Assembly (NCBI GenBank): GCA_021323265.1
Contig: JAJTCO010000016.1
Span: forward strand, 1-50,668
DNA length: 50,668 bases
Source: Pseudoduganella sp.
GTDB taxonomy: Bacteria; Pseudomonadota; Gammaproteobacteria; Burkholderiales; Burkholderiaceae_D
Reading direction: 5' to 3'
A model generated the notes under the pieces. It did not search any database, was not told where the DNA came from, and saw only the letters and a program-made list of their open reading frames with translations. This document shows, piece after piece, positions 1 through 8,068 of this stretch. Every line of letters starts with the position of its first letter. The first letter of the stretch is position 1. Both the position numbers and the translations under genes were made by a program.

Positions 1-150
1 ACGCAGGGAGACCCAGCGGTTTTCAGATTCAACAAAAATACGGCGGTTCTGCAGGTTTGGCAGGAAACGACGCTTGGTTTTGTTGTTTGCGTGGGAAACA
101 TTGTTGCCGACCATCGGCTTCTTCCCAGTTACTTGGCAAACACGTGCCAT
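1..150 (-). CDS. rpmB: 50S ribosomal protein L28, 5' part (cut by window start)
   Basis: This is a structural protein of the large ribosomal subunit. The 50 visible codons begin [16 protein letters not shown] and continue through the basic [12 protein letters not shown] segment, which matches bacterial L28 closely. The family is about 77-78 residues, so roughly the last third lies outside the window. The start is set by an AAAGGAG ribosome-binding site a few bases upstream of the ATG. rpmG (L33) usually follows rpmB and would lie off the window. A strong sigma70-type promoter precedes the gene. Confidence 0.96.
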   Translation of the reverse strand, partial: MARVCQVTGKKPMVGNNVSHANNKTKRRFLPNLQNRRIFVESENRWVSLR

Positions 151-190
151 GGCACACTCCTTTAATTACTTCCGAATTTGGAAAAACAAG

Positions 191-219
191 AGTATATGGA
201 AATTTCTCAGCTTTTTCAA
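191..219 (-). promoter_or_regulatory. sigma70-type promoter of rpmB
   Basis: Read on the minus strand, TTGAAA and TATACT are separated by exactly 17 bases. Each box matches the consensus at five of six positions. Transcription would start near position 184, leaving a leader of about 35 bases that contains the AAAGGAG ribosome-binding site. The surrounding DNA is AT-rich compared with the rest of the window. Confidence 0.75.
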
Positions 220-271
220 GCACTTGCGAAAAACAATTGTGTCATGTGATATCAAGTAAATTTAACATTTG

Positions 272-294
272 ACGGGGCCGGGTTTTGGCCCCGT
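272..294 (-). terminator. Hairpin after terC, probable terminator
   Basis: ACGGGGCC pairs with GGCCCCGT around a 7-base loop, 12 bases beyond the terC stop. The stem is GC-rich, but the following minus-strand bases (CAAATGTT) are only a poor T-tract. It lies between terC and the rpmB promoter, where a terminator is expected. Weak or factor-assisted termination is an inference. Confidence 0.4.
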
Positions 295-305
295 TTCCAG
301 CGGGT

Positions 306-1280
306 TTATACAGTGCGGTCGGCGTCCCGCGTACGCCACAGCGAGTAGCCGATGCCCGCCATGATCAGCACGACCGTCACGGCCAGCGACAGGGTGGCTG
401 GCACCTTGCCATCGAACACGAAGTCGCCCAGGAAGATCTTGGAGCCGATGAAGACCAGCACGGCTGCCAGGGAATACTTCAGGTAAGTAAAGCGCTTCAC
501 CATCGCCGCCAGGGCGAAGTAGAGCGCGCGCAAACCGAGCACGGCGAAGATGTTCGAGGTGTAGACGATGAACGGGTCGCTGGTGATGGCGAAGATCGCC
601 GGCACGCTGTCCACGGCGAACACCACGTCGGTCGCCTCCATCATGCACAGCGCCAGGAACAGCGGCGTTGCATACAGCAGCGGCTTGCCGTCCGGGCCGG
701 GCTGGCGCAGCAGGAAGGCGTTGCCGTGCGGCTTGTCGGTCACCCGCAGGTGGCGTTTGAGCCAGCCCAGGATCGCGCTGTCGCGAATGTCGTCGCCATC
801 GGTGGTCACGAAGAACATGCGAATGCCGGTGATCACCAGGATCGCGCCGAAGATGTACAGCGTCCAGTAGTAGCTGGCCACCAGGGCCGAACCGGCGCCG
901 ATCATGATGCCGCGCGTGACGATGACGCCGACGATACCCCAGAACAGCACGCGGTGCTGGTAGACGGCCGGGATCGCCAGGGTCGAGAAGATCAGCGAGA
1001 TGACAAAAATATTATCCAGCGACAGGCTCTTCTCGATCAGGAAGCCGGTGTAGAAGTGCACCGCTTTCTCGCCGCCGAATTCATGCCAGACCCACAGGCC
1101 GAACAGCAGGCCGGCCGACAGGTACAGGGCCGACAGCTTGAGGCTTTCGCGTACGCCGATCGCGTGGTCGTCGCGGTTCAAGATGCCGAGGTCGAGCACC
1201 AGCAGCACCAGGACGACGGCCAGGAACACCAGCCAGGTCCAGGCCGGCGCGCCCAGCCAGACGGCAGATAACCATTCCAT
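306..1280 (-). CDS. TerC/Alx family integral membrane protein
   Basis: The 324-residue inner-membrane protein has the TerC family hallmarks: an acidic membrane-embedded segment SLSLDNIFVISLIF near residue 87, and a second one, MMEATDVVFAVDSVPAI, near residue 215. Hydrophobic helices cover most of the length. TerC/Alx proteins are linked to tellurite resistance, manganese export and alkaline-pH response, but the name alone does not settle the substrate. The start has an AAAGGAG site 6 bases before the ATG. It follows the TerB-like gene by 12 bases, so the two are probably co-transcribed. The divergent neighbour encodes an NhaR-type regulator, which fits a role in cation or pH stress (inference). 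Confidence 0.9.
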   Translation of the reverse strand: MEWLSAVWLGAPAWTWLVFLAVVLVLLVLDLGILNRDDHAIGVRESLKLSALYLSAGLLFGLWVWHEFGGEKAVHFYTGFLIEKSLSLDNIFVISLIFSTLAIPAVYQHRVLFWGIVGVIVTRGIMIGAGSALVASYYWTLYIFGAILVITGIRMFFVTTDGDDIRDSAILGWLKRHLRVTDKPHGNAFLLRQPGPDGKPLLYATPLFLALCMMEATDVVFAVDSVPAIFAITSDPFIVYTSNIFAVLGLRALYFALAAMVKRFTYLKYSLAAVLVFIGSKIFLGDFVFDGKVPATLSLAVTVVLIMAGIGYSLWRTRDADRTV

Positions 1281-1292
1281 TGTCTACTCCTT

Positions 1293-1685
1293 TCAGTGTA
1301 GGGCGTGGGTCCAGCGGCTTGCCGCCCGGCGCACCAGCAGGGTTTCGCGGCTGTCGAGCAGGCCGTCGGCATGGACAATGTCGAGCATGGCTTTCAGCAG
1401 GCACATTTGCAGCAGCGGGTCCTGGATTTCGGCCAGCACCTCGTCCAGCACGGCCTGGTTGATCTCGACCAGGCCGGCATTGCGGTTCGGGACGTCCAGC
1501 AGCAGGTCTTCGCACAGTTCGCGCATGGTGTGGTCGAAGGTTTCCGCGTCCACCCCGACCTGCTCCAGGAATGGCGCATTGCGCAGCGCATTCACTTCGG
1601 ATGGGCAGACGTGTCCGTCGACGATCATGGTCAAGGCCAGGATGCGCGACATTGCCTGCGGCCCGTCGATGGCATAGCTCCTCAT
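1293..1685 (-). CDS. TerB-like (tellurite resistance B fold) protein
   Basis: This 130-residue soluble, mostly helical protein has the acidic signature MIVDGHVCPSEVNAL near residue 21 and a second acidic helix, IVHADGLLDSRETLLV, near residue 103. Such paired acidic, metal-binding-like motifs are typical of TerB/TerB-N folds. It lies just upstream of terC in the same direction, and TerB-TerC pairing is known from ter clusters, which strengthens both calls. GGAGA precedes the ATG at a usable distance. No other ter genes (terA, terD, terZ) are in the window, so this is a reduced pair rather than a full tellurite operon. The biochemical role is unknown. Confidence 0.75.
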   Translation of the reverse strand: MRSYAIDGPQAMSRILALTMIVDGHVCPSEVNALRNAPFLEQVGVDAETFDHTMRELCEDLLLDVPNRNAGLVEINQAVLDEVLAEIQDPLLQMCLLKAMLDIVHADGLLDSRETLLVRRAASRWTHALH

Positions 1686-1702
1686 TGCGTTTTCTCCGTG
1701 GT

Positions 1703-1716
1703 TGAAAGTGGTTTCA
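1703..1716. promoter_or_regulatory. Possible LysR-type operator between terB-like and nhaR-like genes
   Basis: TGAAA-GTGG-TTTCA is a perfect 5-base inverted repeat in the 104-base divergent gap, close to the terB-like start. The size and placement fit a LysR-type recognition element, but the site is short and could occur by chance. Confidence 0.35.
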
Positions 1717-1789
1717 CTGTAAGCGCCGCAAATGCGAAAGTAAAATCAATTAAACTTCTGCAATCATCAATTTTTTCTGAGGTATTGCC

Positions 1790-2689
1790 GTGCTCAACTA
1801 TAAACACTTGCAGTATTTCCACGCGGTGGCCATGCAGGGGACGGTGGCGAAGGCCGCGCAGCAGCTGCATGTGTCGCCGCAGGCCATCAGCATGCAATTG
1901 CAGCTGCTGGAGGAGCAGGTGGGCCAGGAGCTGCTGCAGAAGCAGGGCCGGCTGCTGCACCTGACGGAGGCCGGCAAGACCGTGCTGCATTACGCCAGCC
2001 GCATTTTTGACCTGGGCAATGAGCTGGAGCAGGCGGTGCGGCGCGGCGTGCTGGCGGGGCAGGAAACCCTGCGCGTGGGCATTTGCGACATCATCCCGAA
2101 GGCGATGGCGTTCCGCCTGCTGCAGCCGGCGCGGGCGGCGGGCATGGCGATGCACCTGATTTGCCGCGAGGGCCGCTTCGAGGATTTGCTGCTGGACCTG
2201 GGCGCGCACAAGCTGGACCTGGTGCTGGCCGACAGCCCTTTGCCGGCCGGCAGTGCGGTGCGCGGCCACAGCCGCCTGCTGGGTGCCAGCGGCCTGGCCG
2301 TGCTGGGCCACCCGGACCTGTGCCGCGCCTGGCCCGGGACGTTTCCTGCCCGCCTGCGCGTGGCGCCGTTTCTGCTGCCGGGCTCGAATGCCACTGTGCG
2401 CAGCCAGCTTGACGCTTGGTTCGAAGCGCACGACCTGCGGCCCATCGTGATGGGCGAATTCGACGATGGGGCGCTGCTGAAATCCTTTGCCCGCGCCGGC
2501 GATGGCTTTATCGTGGCGCCGCAAGTGCTGGCGGCGGCGGTGTGCGCGGAATACGGGCTGCAGCCGGTCGGCAGCATCGATTCGGTGGTTGAGCAGTTTT
2601 ACGCGGTATCGGTCGAACGTGCCTACGACCACCCGGCGGTGCGCCGCATCCTCGACGGGGCGGCGCAGACGTTCCCGTCCAATGCCTGA
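1790..2689 (+). CDS. nhaR: LysR-family regulator of the NhaR type
   Basis: The 299-residue protein begins with a LysR winged helix-turn-helix (residues 5-65, HLQYFHAVAMQGTVAKAA). A type-2 periplasmic-binding fold effector domain follows. Similarity to Escherichia coli NhaR is visible along the whole length: YKHLQYF, HKLDLVLADSP, GEFDDGALLKSF, VAPQVLAA and VERAYDHPAVRRI all have close counterparts. NhaR activates the Na+/H+ antiporter gene nhaA in response to sodium, but no nhaA is present here and the divergent genes are terB-like and terC. The start is GTG, chosen because GAGG lies 7 bases upstream and the helix-turn-helix begins immediately. It probably controls itself and the divergent pair (inference). 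Confidence 0.85.
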   Translation: MLNYKHLQYFHAVAMQGTVAKAAQQLHVSPQAISMQLQLLEEQVGQELLQKQGRLLHLTEAGKTVLHYASRIFDLGNELEQAVRRGVLAGQETLRVGICDIIPKAMAFRLLQPARAAGMAMHLICREGRFEDLLLDLGAHKLDLVLADSPLPAGSAVRGHSRLLGASGLAVLGHPDLCRAWPGTFPARLRVAPFLLPGSNATVRSQLDAWFEAHDLRPIVMGEFDDGALLKSFARAGDGFIVAPQVLAAAVCAEYGLQPVGSIDSVVEQFYAVSVERAYDHPAVRRILDGAAQTFPSNA

Positions 2690-2766
2690 CCACCTCCCAA
2701 GGCCTTGATCGAATTCCAGTGTTGCCCTAAACGCCCCGTGGTAGCCGGGCGGCGCGCCACGGCGCG

Positions 2767-3441
2767 TCAGATCTGGCCGTGCTCGGCAAACGAATGCACC
2801 TGGTGCCCGGCCACCACGAAATGGTCGAGGATGCGGATATCGACCAGGGCCAGCGCCTGCACCAGTGCCCGGGTCAGTAGAACGTCCGATTCGCTGGGGG
2901 CGGGCGAGCCGGACGGGTGGTTATGCGCCAGCATCACGGCCGCCGCATTGCGCGCCAGCGCCTCGCGCACCACTTCGCGCGGGTAGACGCTGGTATGGGT
3001 CAGCGTGCCGCGGAATAGCTCGCACGCTTCGATCAGGCGGTTTCTCACGTCCAGGAACAGGACATGGAACGATTCATAGGGCTGGCCGGCCAGGGAGAGG
3101 CGCAGGAAATCCTTGACTGCGTGCGGCGAGGACAGCTCCTCGCCGCACGCCATTTCCTCGCTGATGGCGCGCCTGGCCAGTTCGACCACGGCTTGCAGCT
3201 GGGCGTACTTGGCGGCTCCCAGGCCGGGCATGGCGGTAAAGTCGGCGCGGCTGGCGTGGATCAGGGTGCGCAGCGAGCCAAAGCGCCCCAGTAAGTCCGT
3301 GGCCAGCGCCACGGCATCCTTGCCGGGAATGCCCACCCGCAGGAAGATGGCGAGCAGCTCCGCGTCGGACAGGGCCTGCGGACCCGCTTTCAACAAGCGC
3401 TCGCGCGGCCGCAGCTGTTCTGGCCAGTCGGAAATGCCCAT
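2767..3441 (-). CDS. radC: RadC family JAB-domain protein
   Basis: The 224-residue product equals the usual RadC length. An N-terminal helix-hairpin-helix-like region ([14 protein letters not shown] near residue 24, [12 protein letters not shown] near residue 71) is followed by a JAB/MPN metalloprotease-like domain. The metal motif HNHPSG (residues 173-178) and Asp186 are intact. RadC was once called a DNA-repair protein, but its real role is unsettled. The ATG at 3441 was chosen over one 27 bases upstream because AAAGGAGG sits directly before it. It converges on the nhaR-like gene and no partner gene is evident. Confidence 0.93.
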   Translation of the reverse strand: MGISDWPEQLRPRERLLKAGPQALSDAELLAIFLRVGIPGKDAVALATDLLGRFGSLRTLIHASRADFTAMPGLGAAKYAQLQAVVELARRAISEEMACGEELSSPHAVKDFLRLSLAGQPYESFHVLFLDVRNRLIEACELFRGTLTHTSVYPREVVREALARNAAAVMLAHNHPSGSPAPSESDVLLTRALVQALALVDIRILDHFVVAGHQVHSFAEHGQI

Positions 3442-3517
3442 GGTCGCCTCCTTTGTGCAGTGCGTCATCCATTATCGGACGCAGGCAGGCGCGCACGTTT
3501 GCGCTGGCGCAGGGTTT

Positions 3518-5443
3518 CTACGCGCCGGGCAGGGCCCACACCAGGTCAGCCAGCCTGGTGGCGTTGCTGCGCAGGCTGGGGTCGGCGGCCAGCTTCTGCT
3601 GGAAGGCGGCAAGTTCCGCCAGGGAGGGTTGGCGCAGGGCGGCCTTCATGAAGGCGCTCCTGATCTTGTACTCGTCGCTGCCTTGCAGTTCCGCCGCGAT
3701 GGCGGAGGCGGGCTTGCCCCCCTGGTGGGCGGCGACCAGGCTGACGAAGCCGGGGTCCTGGATATCGATTTCCGGCGCCGCGCGGTGCAGGGTGTTGATG
3801 AAGAGCAGCCAGACCTGCTTTTGCGCCGGCGTCAGGTTGTTCTCCACGGCGACCTGGCTGCGCACGGCGGCTTCGCTGGCCTTGGCCGACAACTGCTTCA
3901 CGTAATACGCGACCTCACTCGCGCTGGGCGGGCGATTGACCAGGCGCGGGAACCAGCTGCGCACCCGGTACTCGTGCGAGTTCTGCATCAGGGGCTTGAT
4001 GACGGCGTGGGCATGGGCCTGGATCTCCGCCTCGCTGCGCAAGTTCTGCAGCGCCAGGTACTGCGTCCAATAGATGAATCCGCCATCCGCCAGGATGTCT
4101 TCCGGAGCGCGTTGCAGGACGGTGGCGAACAAGTCCCACACTGCCTTCGCTTCCGGCACCAGGTTTTCCGGCGCCGCCGCGTTCGGCGCGGCCGCTGGCG
4201 GGTTGTAGCCCATCGCGCGCCCGACATAGTCGGCCCACATCTTGCCGTGCAGGGTCAGCGCGAGACGGCGGAAATGCAGGCCATCGGGACGGTACTTATG
4301 GCCGCCGTCGCCCATATAGCCTGCCATCAGGTCCGTGTCCGGCCCGCGCAGGAAGCTGATTTCGCCCGGCGCGGCGCTGCGCGTGGGCAGGTAGCCCTGG
4401 GCCCGGCGAATGGCCTGCTCGGCGGCCCATTTGTATTGCACGTACTCGGGCTTGGCGTACCAGTGCTCATTGGTATAGCTGGCGCGCGCCACCATCCACG
4501 GCTGGCCGCAGCCGGTGCGGCGCTTGAATGCGGACGCCAGCTGTTGCAGGTCGCGTGCGTAATTGGTGCGCAGATGGGGGTACTGGCCATCCACCAGGGG
4601 ATTGCTGAGCGCGTCGCCCTCGCCCTGGTGCCACAGGACGGCCTTGAAGCTGCAGTGGACTTCGCCATTGGCAAGGCGCGTGGCCAGGCTTTCCCCTGCC
4701 GGGACCAGGCGGCTTTCGAACAGGTTCATCTGTTGTCCGGTGAGCGGGTCGGCGTCCTTGGCGGCGGGCAGCCAGTAGCGCACGGCCGTGCCGCCGCGCG
4801 CCACGTTGACGATGGCCACGGGAACGTCGGTGCGGGCCCCCAGGGCGTCGGCAAAGGCGGTCCAGGGCGAACCGGAGCGGGCCAGGTCCCAGGCCGTGGC
4901 AAAGGCCATCGGCTCGCGCAGCGGCGCCCACGTCCTGCGTACGGGGTCGGCCATCATGTGGAAGGAATTGACGTCCGCCGCAGCCGGCGTGCCGTCGAGC
5001 GTGCCATGGCTGGCGGCGTTGCTCTGGCCGGCGACCAGGAACACATCGCCCACCGAGAACGGCGGGCTGTCCCAGCGCAGCCGTTCCGTGCTGCCGTCGA
5101 AGAAGGCGACGCGCACGCGGCGCTGCGCCTTGCCCGTGGCCAGGGAAAACTCCAGCAACTTGCCAGGAACATATGATTGCAGCGGGACCAACACGCGCTC
5201 GACACCGCCTGCCGGCGTCAGCAGGGAAATCGCATAGCGGCTGTAGGCGGCGGGGATGGCCTGGGCCGGCTTCAGGTAGATGGTGGCCGGCGCGCCGGGC
5301 GTGGCGCCCTGGCGTTGGAACACTTGGTTGGCTTGGATTCCCACCATGTCGATAGACGATTGTGCCAGGGCCGCCAGGGGCGTCGCCGCTGCTGCGCCGA
5401 AGAGGGCGAGGCAAGCCATTGGCCTGCGCGCAAAAAGTTGCAT
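3518..5443 (-). CDS. Secreted SGNH/sialate O-acetylesterase-like esterase with DUF4214-like C-terminus
   Basis: The 641-residue protein starts with a Sec signal peptide ending ALAQ near residue 28. A beta-rich section leads into an SGNH/SASA esterase domain with GQSN (nucleophile Ser141), WHQGE (271-275) and PDGLH (Asp387, His390), so a full catalytic set is present. From about residue 430 two helical blocks follow (YWTQYLALQNLRSEAE, FPRLVNRPPSASEVAYYV). They resemble DUF4214-type repeats found in large secreted proteins. The family removes acetyl groups from sugars such as sialic acid or plant polysaccharides, but the substrate here cannot be read. No polysaccharide-degradation genes lie beside it. 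No clear ribosome-binding site precedes the ATG, and the signal peptide fixes the start. Confidence 0.75.
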   Translation of the reverse strand: MQLFARRPMACLALFGAAAATPLAALAQSSIDMVGIQANQVFQRQGATPGAPATIYLKPAQAIPAAYSRYAISLLTPAGGVERVLVPLQSYVPGKLLEFSLATGKAQRRVRVAFFDGSTERLRWDSPPFSVGDVFLVAGQSNAASHGTLDGTPAAADVNSFHMMADPVRRTWAPLREPMAFATAWDLARSGSPWTAFADALGARTDVPVAIVNVARGGTAVRYWLPAAKDADPLTGQQMNLFESRLVPAGESLATRLANGEVHCSFKAVLWHQGEGDALSNPLVDGQYPHLRTNYARDLQQLASAFKRRTGCGQPWMVARASYTNEHWYAKPEYVQYKWAAEQAIRRAQGYLPTRSAAPGEISFLRGPDTDLMAGYMGDGGHKYRPDGLHFRRLALTLHGKMWADYVGRAMGYNPPAAAPNAAAPENLVPEAKAVWDLFATVLQRAPEDILADGGFIYWTQYLALQNLRSEAEIQAHAHAVIKPLMQNSHEYRVRSWFPRLVNRPPSASEVAYYVKQLSAKASEAAVRSQVAVENNLTPAQKQVWLLFINTLHRAAPEIDIQDPGFVSLVAAHQGGKPASAIAAELQGSDEYKIRSAFMKAALRQPSLAELAAFQQKLAADPSLRSNATRLADLVWALPGA

Positions 5444-5534
5444 CGCTAGTCAGAAAGTAAAGGTGGAAGGACGGCGGATGATAGCACACCGGCTTTCCGG
5501 GCCGCGCTACGGCCCGCTACCGCCCGCCTTGGCT

Positions 5535-5569
5535 TACAATAGCGGTTTGCCCGTTTACGCAAATCCGCT
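5535..5569 (+). promoter_or_regulatory. fkpB -10 box and hairpin abutting the start codon
   Basis: A TACAAT -10-like box (5535-5540) has no good -35 partner. It is followed at once by AGCGGTTTGC, an 8-base loop, and GCAAATCCGCT. These pair as a 10-base-pair stem with one bulged A and end directly before the fkpB ATG. No Shine-Dalgarno sequence is visible. The hairpin could act in the messenger or be a DNA operator. Confidence 0.45.
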
Positions 5570-6013
5570 ATGTCCAACGTCGTCACCGCTTCGGCCTATC
5601 TCACCCTGCACTACCGCCTTGCTGCCATGGATGGCACCAATATCGTCTCCACCTTCGAAGGCAATCCCGCCACGCTGCTGCTGGGCCAGGGCCAGCTGGC
5701 GCCGAACCTGGAGGCGCTGCTGATCGGCTTGCCCGAAGGCACGCACAAGGTCTTCGAACTGGCCCAGGGCGAAGCCTTCGGCCAGCGCAACCCGGACCTG
5801 GTGCAAGCCGTGTCGCGCGCCACGCTGGACGACAACTCGGCCCCCGACAATGAATACAAGGTGGGCGACCTGGTGGAATTCAATGCGCCCAATGGCGGCC
5901 GTTTTGCCGGCGTTCTGCGCGAACTGCGCGACGATGTGGCCATTTTCGACTTCAACCACCCGCTGGCCGGCCAGCCGGTCAAGTTCGAAGTGAACCTTAT
6001 CTCTGTGCTGTAA
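5570..6013 (+). CDS. fkpB: FKBP-type peptidyl-prolyl cis-trans isomerase (SlpA/FkpB)
   Basis: This 147-residue cytoplasmic prolyl isomerase and chaperone belongs to the SlyD/SlpA group. It has the split FKBP fold: YRLAAMDGTNIVSTFEGNPATLLLGQGQLAPNLE in the N-terminal half (residues 15-48, described in part), then PEGTHKVFELAQGEAFG. An insert-in-flap section follows and FNHPLAGQPVKFEV near the end. The conserved HPLAG motif and the absence of SlyD's His-rich tail support SlpA. ispH begins six bases after the stop, the arrangement known from many proteobacteria, so they form one operon. The start codon lies right after a hairpin and lacks a Shine-Dalgarno sequence. Confidence 0.92.
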   Translation: MSNVVTASAYLTLHYRLAAMDGTNIVSTFEGNPATLLLGQGQLAPNLEALLIGLPEGTHKVFELAQGEAFGQRNPDLVQAVSRATLDDNSAPDNEYKVGDLVEFNAPNGGRFAGVLRELRDDVAIFDFNHPLAGQPVKFEVNLISVL

Positions 6014-6019
6014 ACCGTT

Positions 6020-6970
6020 ATGGACAAAGAAATCCTCCTTGCCCAGCCGCGCGGCTTTTGCGCCGGCGTGGACCGCGCCATCGAGATCGTCGAGCGTGCC
6101 CTGCAGCAGTTCGGCGCGCCGATCTACGTGCGCCACGAAATCGTGCACAACGCCTACGTGGTGGAAGACTTGCGCGCCAAGGGCGCCATCTTCATTGAAG
6201 AGCTTGATGACGTGCCGGCGGGCAATACCCTGGTGTTCTCGGCCCACGGCGTGTCCAAAGCCGTGCGCGCGGAAGCGGAAGCGCGCGGCCTGTCGATCTT
6301 TGACGCGACCTGCCCGCTGGTGACCAAGGTGCACGTGGAAGTGGCCAAGATGCGCAAGCAGGGCTGCGAGATCATCATGATCGGCCACGACGGCCATCCG
6401 GAAGTGGAAGGTACGATGGGCCAGACGGAAGAGGGTATGTACCTGGTGGAAACGGTGGAAGACGTGGCCGGCCTGCAGGTGCAAAACCCGGACCAGCTGG
6501 CCTATGTGTCGCAAACGACACTTTCCGTGGATGATACGGCACAAATCATCGCCGCCCTGAAGGCAAAATACCCAAATATTATTGAGCCGAAAAAAGGCGA
6601 CATTTGCTACGCCACCACCAACCGCCAGGAAGCCGTGAAATTCATGGCGCCGCAGGTGGAAGTGGTGATCGTGGTGGGCTCGCCCAACAGCTCCAATTCC
6701 AACCGCCTGCGCGAAGTGGCGGAAAAGAAGGGCACCCCGGCGTATATGGTGGACAACGCCGCCCAGATCGATCCGGCCTGGCTCGAAGGCAAGCTGCGCG
6801 TGGGCGTGACGGCCGGCGCGTCGGCGCCCGAAGTGCTGGTCGACGCCGTCATTAACCGCCTGAAGGAACTGGGCGCGAAAAGCGTGCGCACCCTGGACGG
6901 CGTGGAGGAGGCGGTGACTTTCCCATTGCCAAAAGGCCTTGATGGCAGCAAAAACAACAGCGCCCCGTGA
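6020..6970 (+). CDS. ispH: 4-hydroxy-3-methylbut-2-enyl diphosphate reductase
   Basis: This enzyme performs the last step of the MEP isoprenoid pathway, reducing HMBPP to isopentenyl and dimethylallyl diphosphate with a [4Fe-4S] cluster. The 316-residue length is normal. The three cluster cysteines are visible: Cys14 in PRGFCAGV, Cys98 in DATCPLV and Cys196 in [11 protein letters not shown]. The catalytic GHPEVEG motif is at residues 125-131, and SSNSNRL follows. Expression is probably coupled to fkpB six bases upstream, because no ribosome-binding site of its own stands out. The last 15 or so residues are variable, as usual for the family. Confidence 0.98.
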   Translation: MDKEILLAQPRGFCAGVDRAIEIVERALQQFGAPIYVRHEIVHNAYVVEDLRAKGAIFIEELDDVPAGNTLVFSAHGVSKAVRAEAEARGLSIFDATCPLVTKVHVEVAKMRKQGCEIIMIGHDGHPEVEGTMGQTEEGMYLVETVEDVAGLQVQNPDQLAYVSQTTLSVDDTAQIIAALKAKYPNIIEPKKGDICYATTNRQEAVKFMAPQVEVVIVVGSPNSSNSNRLREVAEKKGTPAYMVDNAAQIDPAWLEGKLRVGVTAGASAPEVLVDAVINRLKELGAKSVRTLDGVEEAVTFPLPKGLDGSKNNSAP

Positions 6971-7068
6971 TGGGATGCGAGCTGCATAGAATTTAATTTA
7001 GAATATTGCGGATTTTCCACGATTAGTTTTCCGGAAACCTCGCTATCATGGCGAACGCTTCCAAACGG

Positions 7069-7102
7069 CGGCACCACGAGGGAAACCTTGGGTGCCGTTT
7101 TT
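7069..7102 (+). terminator. Intrinsic terminator between ispH and livH
   Basis: CGGCACC pairs with GGTGCCG around a 15-base loop and is followed by TTTTT. It ends about 24 bases before the livH ATG and roughly 100 bases after ispH. It most simply ends fkpB-ispH transcription. If the liv promoter lies upstream of it, it would act as an attenuator instead. Confidence 0.65.
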
Positions 7103-7125
7103 ATTAGTTCTAAAGGGCATACTCG

Positions 7126-8055
7126 ATGGATACGTTTATCCAACAAATTCTCAACGGCCTGGTGCTGGGCAGTATGTATGCGCTGGTCGCCCTCGGTTAT
7201 ACGATGGTGTACGGCGTGCTGAACCTGATCAACTTCGCCCACGGCGACGTGCTGATGATTGGCGCGATGATCGGCCTTTCCATCTTGAATTTGTTGGGCG
7301 TGTACGCGCCGGACTTGCCTGGATACATGCAGTTGGGCATCGCCATCCTGGGCGCCATCCCGGCTTGCATGCTGGTTAACATCATCATCGAGCGTGTCGC
7401 CTACCGCCGCCTGCGCAACGCCCCCCGCCTGGCCCCCCTGATCACCGCCATCGGCGTGTCCTACCTGCTGCAAACCTTCGCCATGATGATCTGGGGCCGC
7501 AACCCGCTGCCGTTCCCGCAACTGCTGCCGACCGAGCCGATCATGATCGGCGGCGCCGTCATCACCGTGACGCAGGTGCTGCTGCTGGTGCTGGCCGCCG
7601 TCTCGATGTTCGGCCTGGTGATGCTGGTCGAGCGCACGCGCATGGGCCGCGCCATGCGCGCCGTGGCGGAGAATCCGCGCGTGGCCGGCCTGATGGGCGT
7701 GGACTCGAACAAGATCATCGTCGCCACCTTCGCCATCGGCGCCGCCCTGGCCGCCGTGGCCGGCGTGATGTGGGGCGCCAACTACGCCTCGATCCAGTTC
7801 GCCATGGGCTTCATGCCCGGCCTGAAAGCGTTCTGCGCCGCCGTGCTGGGCGGTATCGGCAATATCTATGGCGCCATGATCGGCGGCATCGTGCTGGGCA
7901 TTATCGAATCGCTGGGCGCCGGCTACATCGGCGAGCTGACCGGCGGCTTCCTGGGGTCGCACTACCAGGACATCTTCGCCTTCATCGTGCTGATCCTGGT
8001 CCTGACGGTGCGCCCGTCCGGCATCATGGGTGAGCGCGTCGCCGACCGCGCCTGA
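7126..8055 (+). CDS. livH: Branched-chain amino acid ABC transporter permease LivH
   Basis: The 309-residue inner-membrane permease has about eight hydrophobic helices and the LivH hallmarks QQILNGLVLGSMYALVALG at the N-terminus, NLINFAHGDVLM near residue 34 and the coupling segment MRAVAENPRVAGLMGVD near residue 180. It forms a heterodimeric channel with LivM, energised by LivG and LivF, for leucine, isoleucine, valine or related substrates. AAAGGG sits 8 bases before the ATG. It is the first gene of livHMGF, with livM starting 13 bases after its stop. No LivJ/LivK binding protein is in the window, so substrate specificity is undetermined. Confidence 0.93.
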   Translation: MDTFIQQILNGLVLGSMYALVALGYTMVYGVLNLINFAHGDVLMIGAMIGLSILNLLGVYAPDLPGYMQLGIAILGAIPACMLVNIIIERVAYRRLRNAPRLAPLITAIGVSYLLQTFAMMIWGRNPLPFPQLLPTEPIMIGGAVITVTQVLLLVLAAVSMFGLVMLVERTRMGRAMRAVAENPRVAGLMGVDSNKIIVATFAIGAALAAVAGVMWGANYASIQFAMGFMPGLKAFCAAVLGGIGNIYGAMIGGIVLGIIESLGAGYIGELTGGFLGSHYQDIFAFIVLILVLTVRPSGIMGERVADRA

Positions 8056-8068
8056 TAAGGATGTGACA

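Noticed and set aside
306..1685. A full tellurite-resistance ter operon
   Set aside because: Only TerB-like and TerC homologues occur; terA, terD, terE and terZ are absent, so no resistance phenotype can be claimed.
3113..5176. A 687-codon plus-strand open frame over radC and the esterase
   Set aside because: Both minus-strand genes have intact catalytic motifs and proper starts. The opposite frame has no recognisable features and crosses their intergenic gap.
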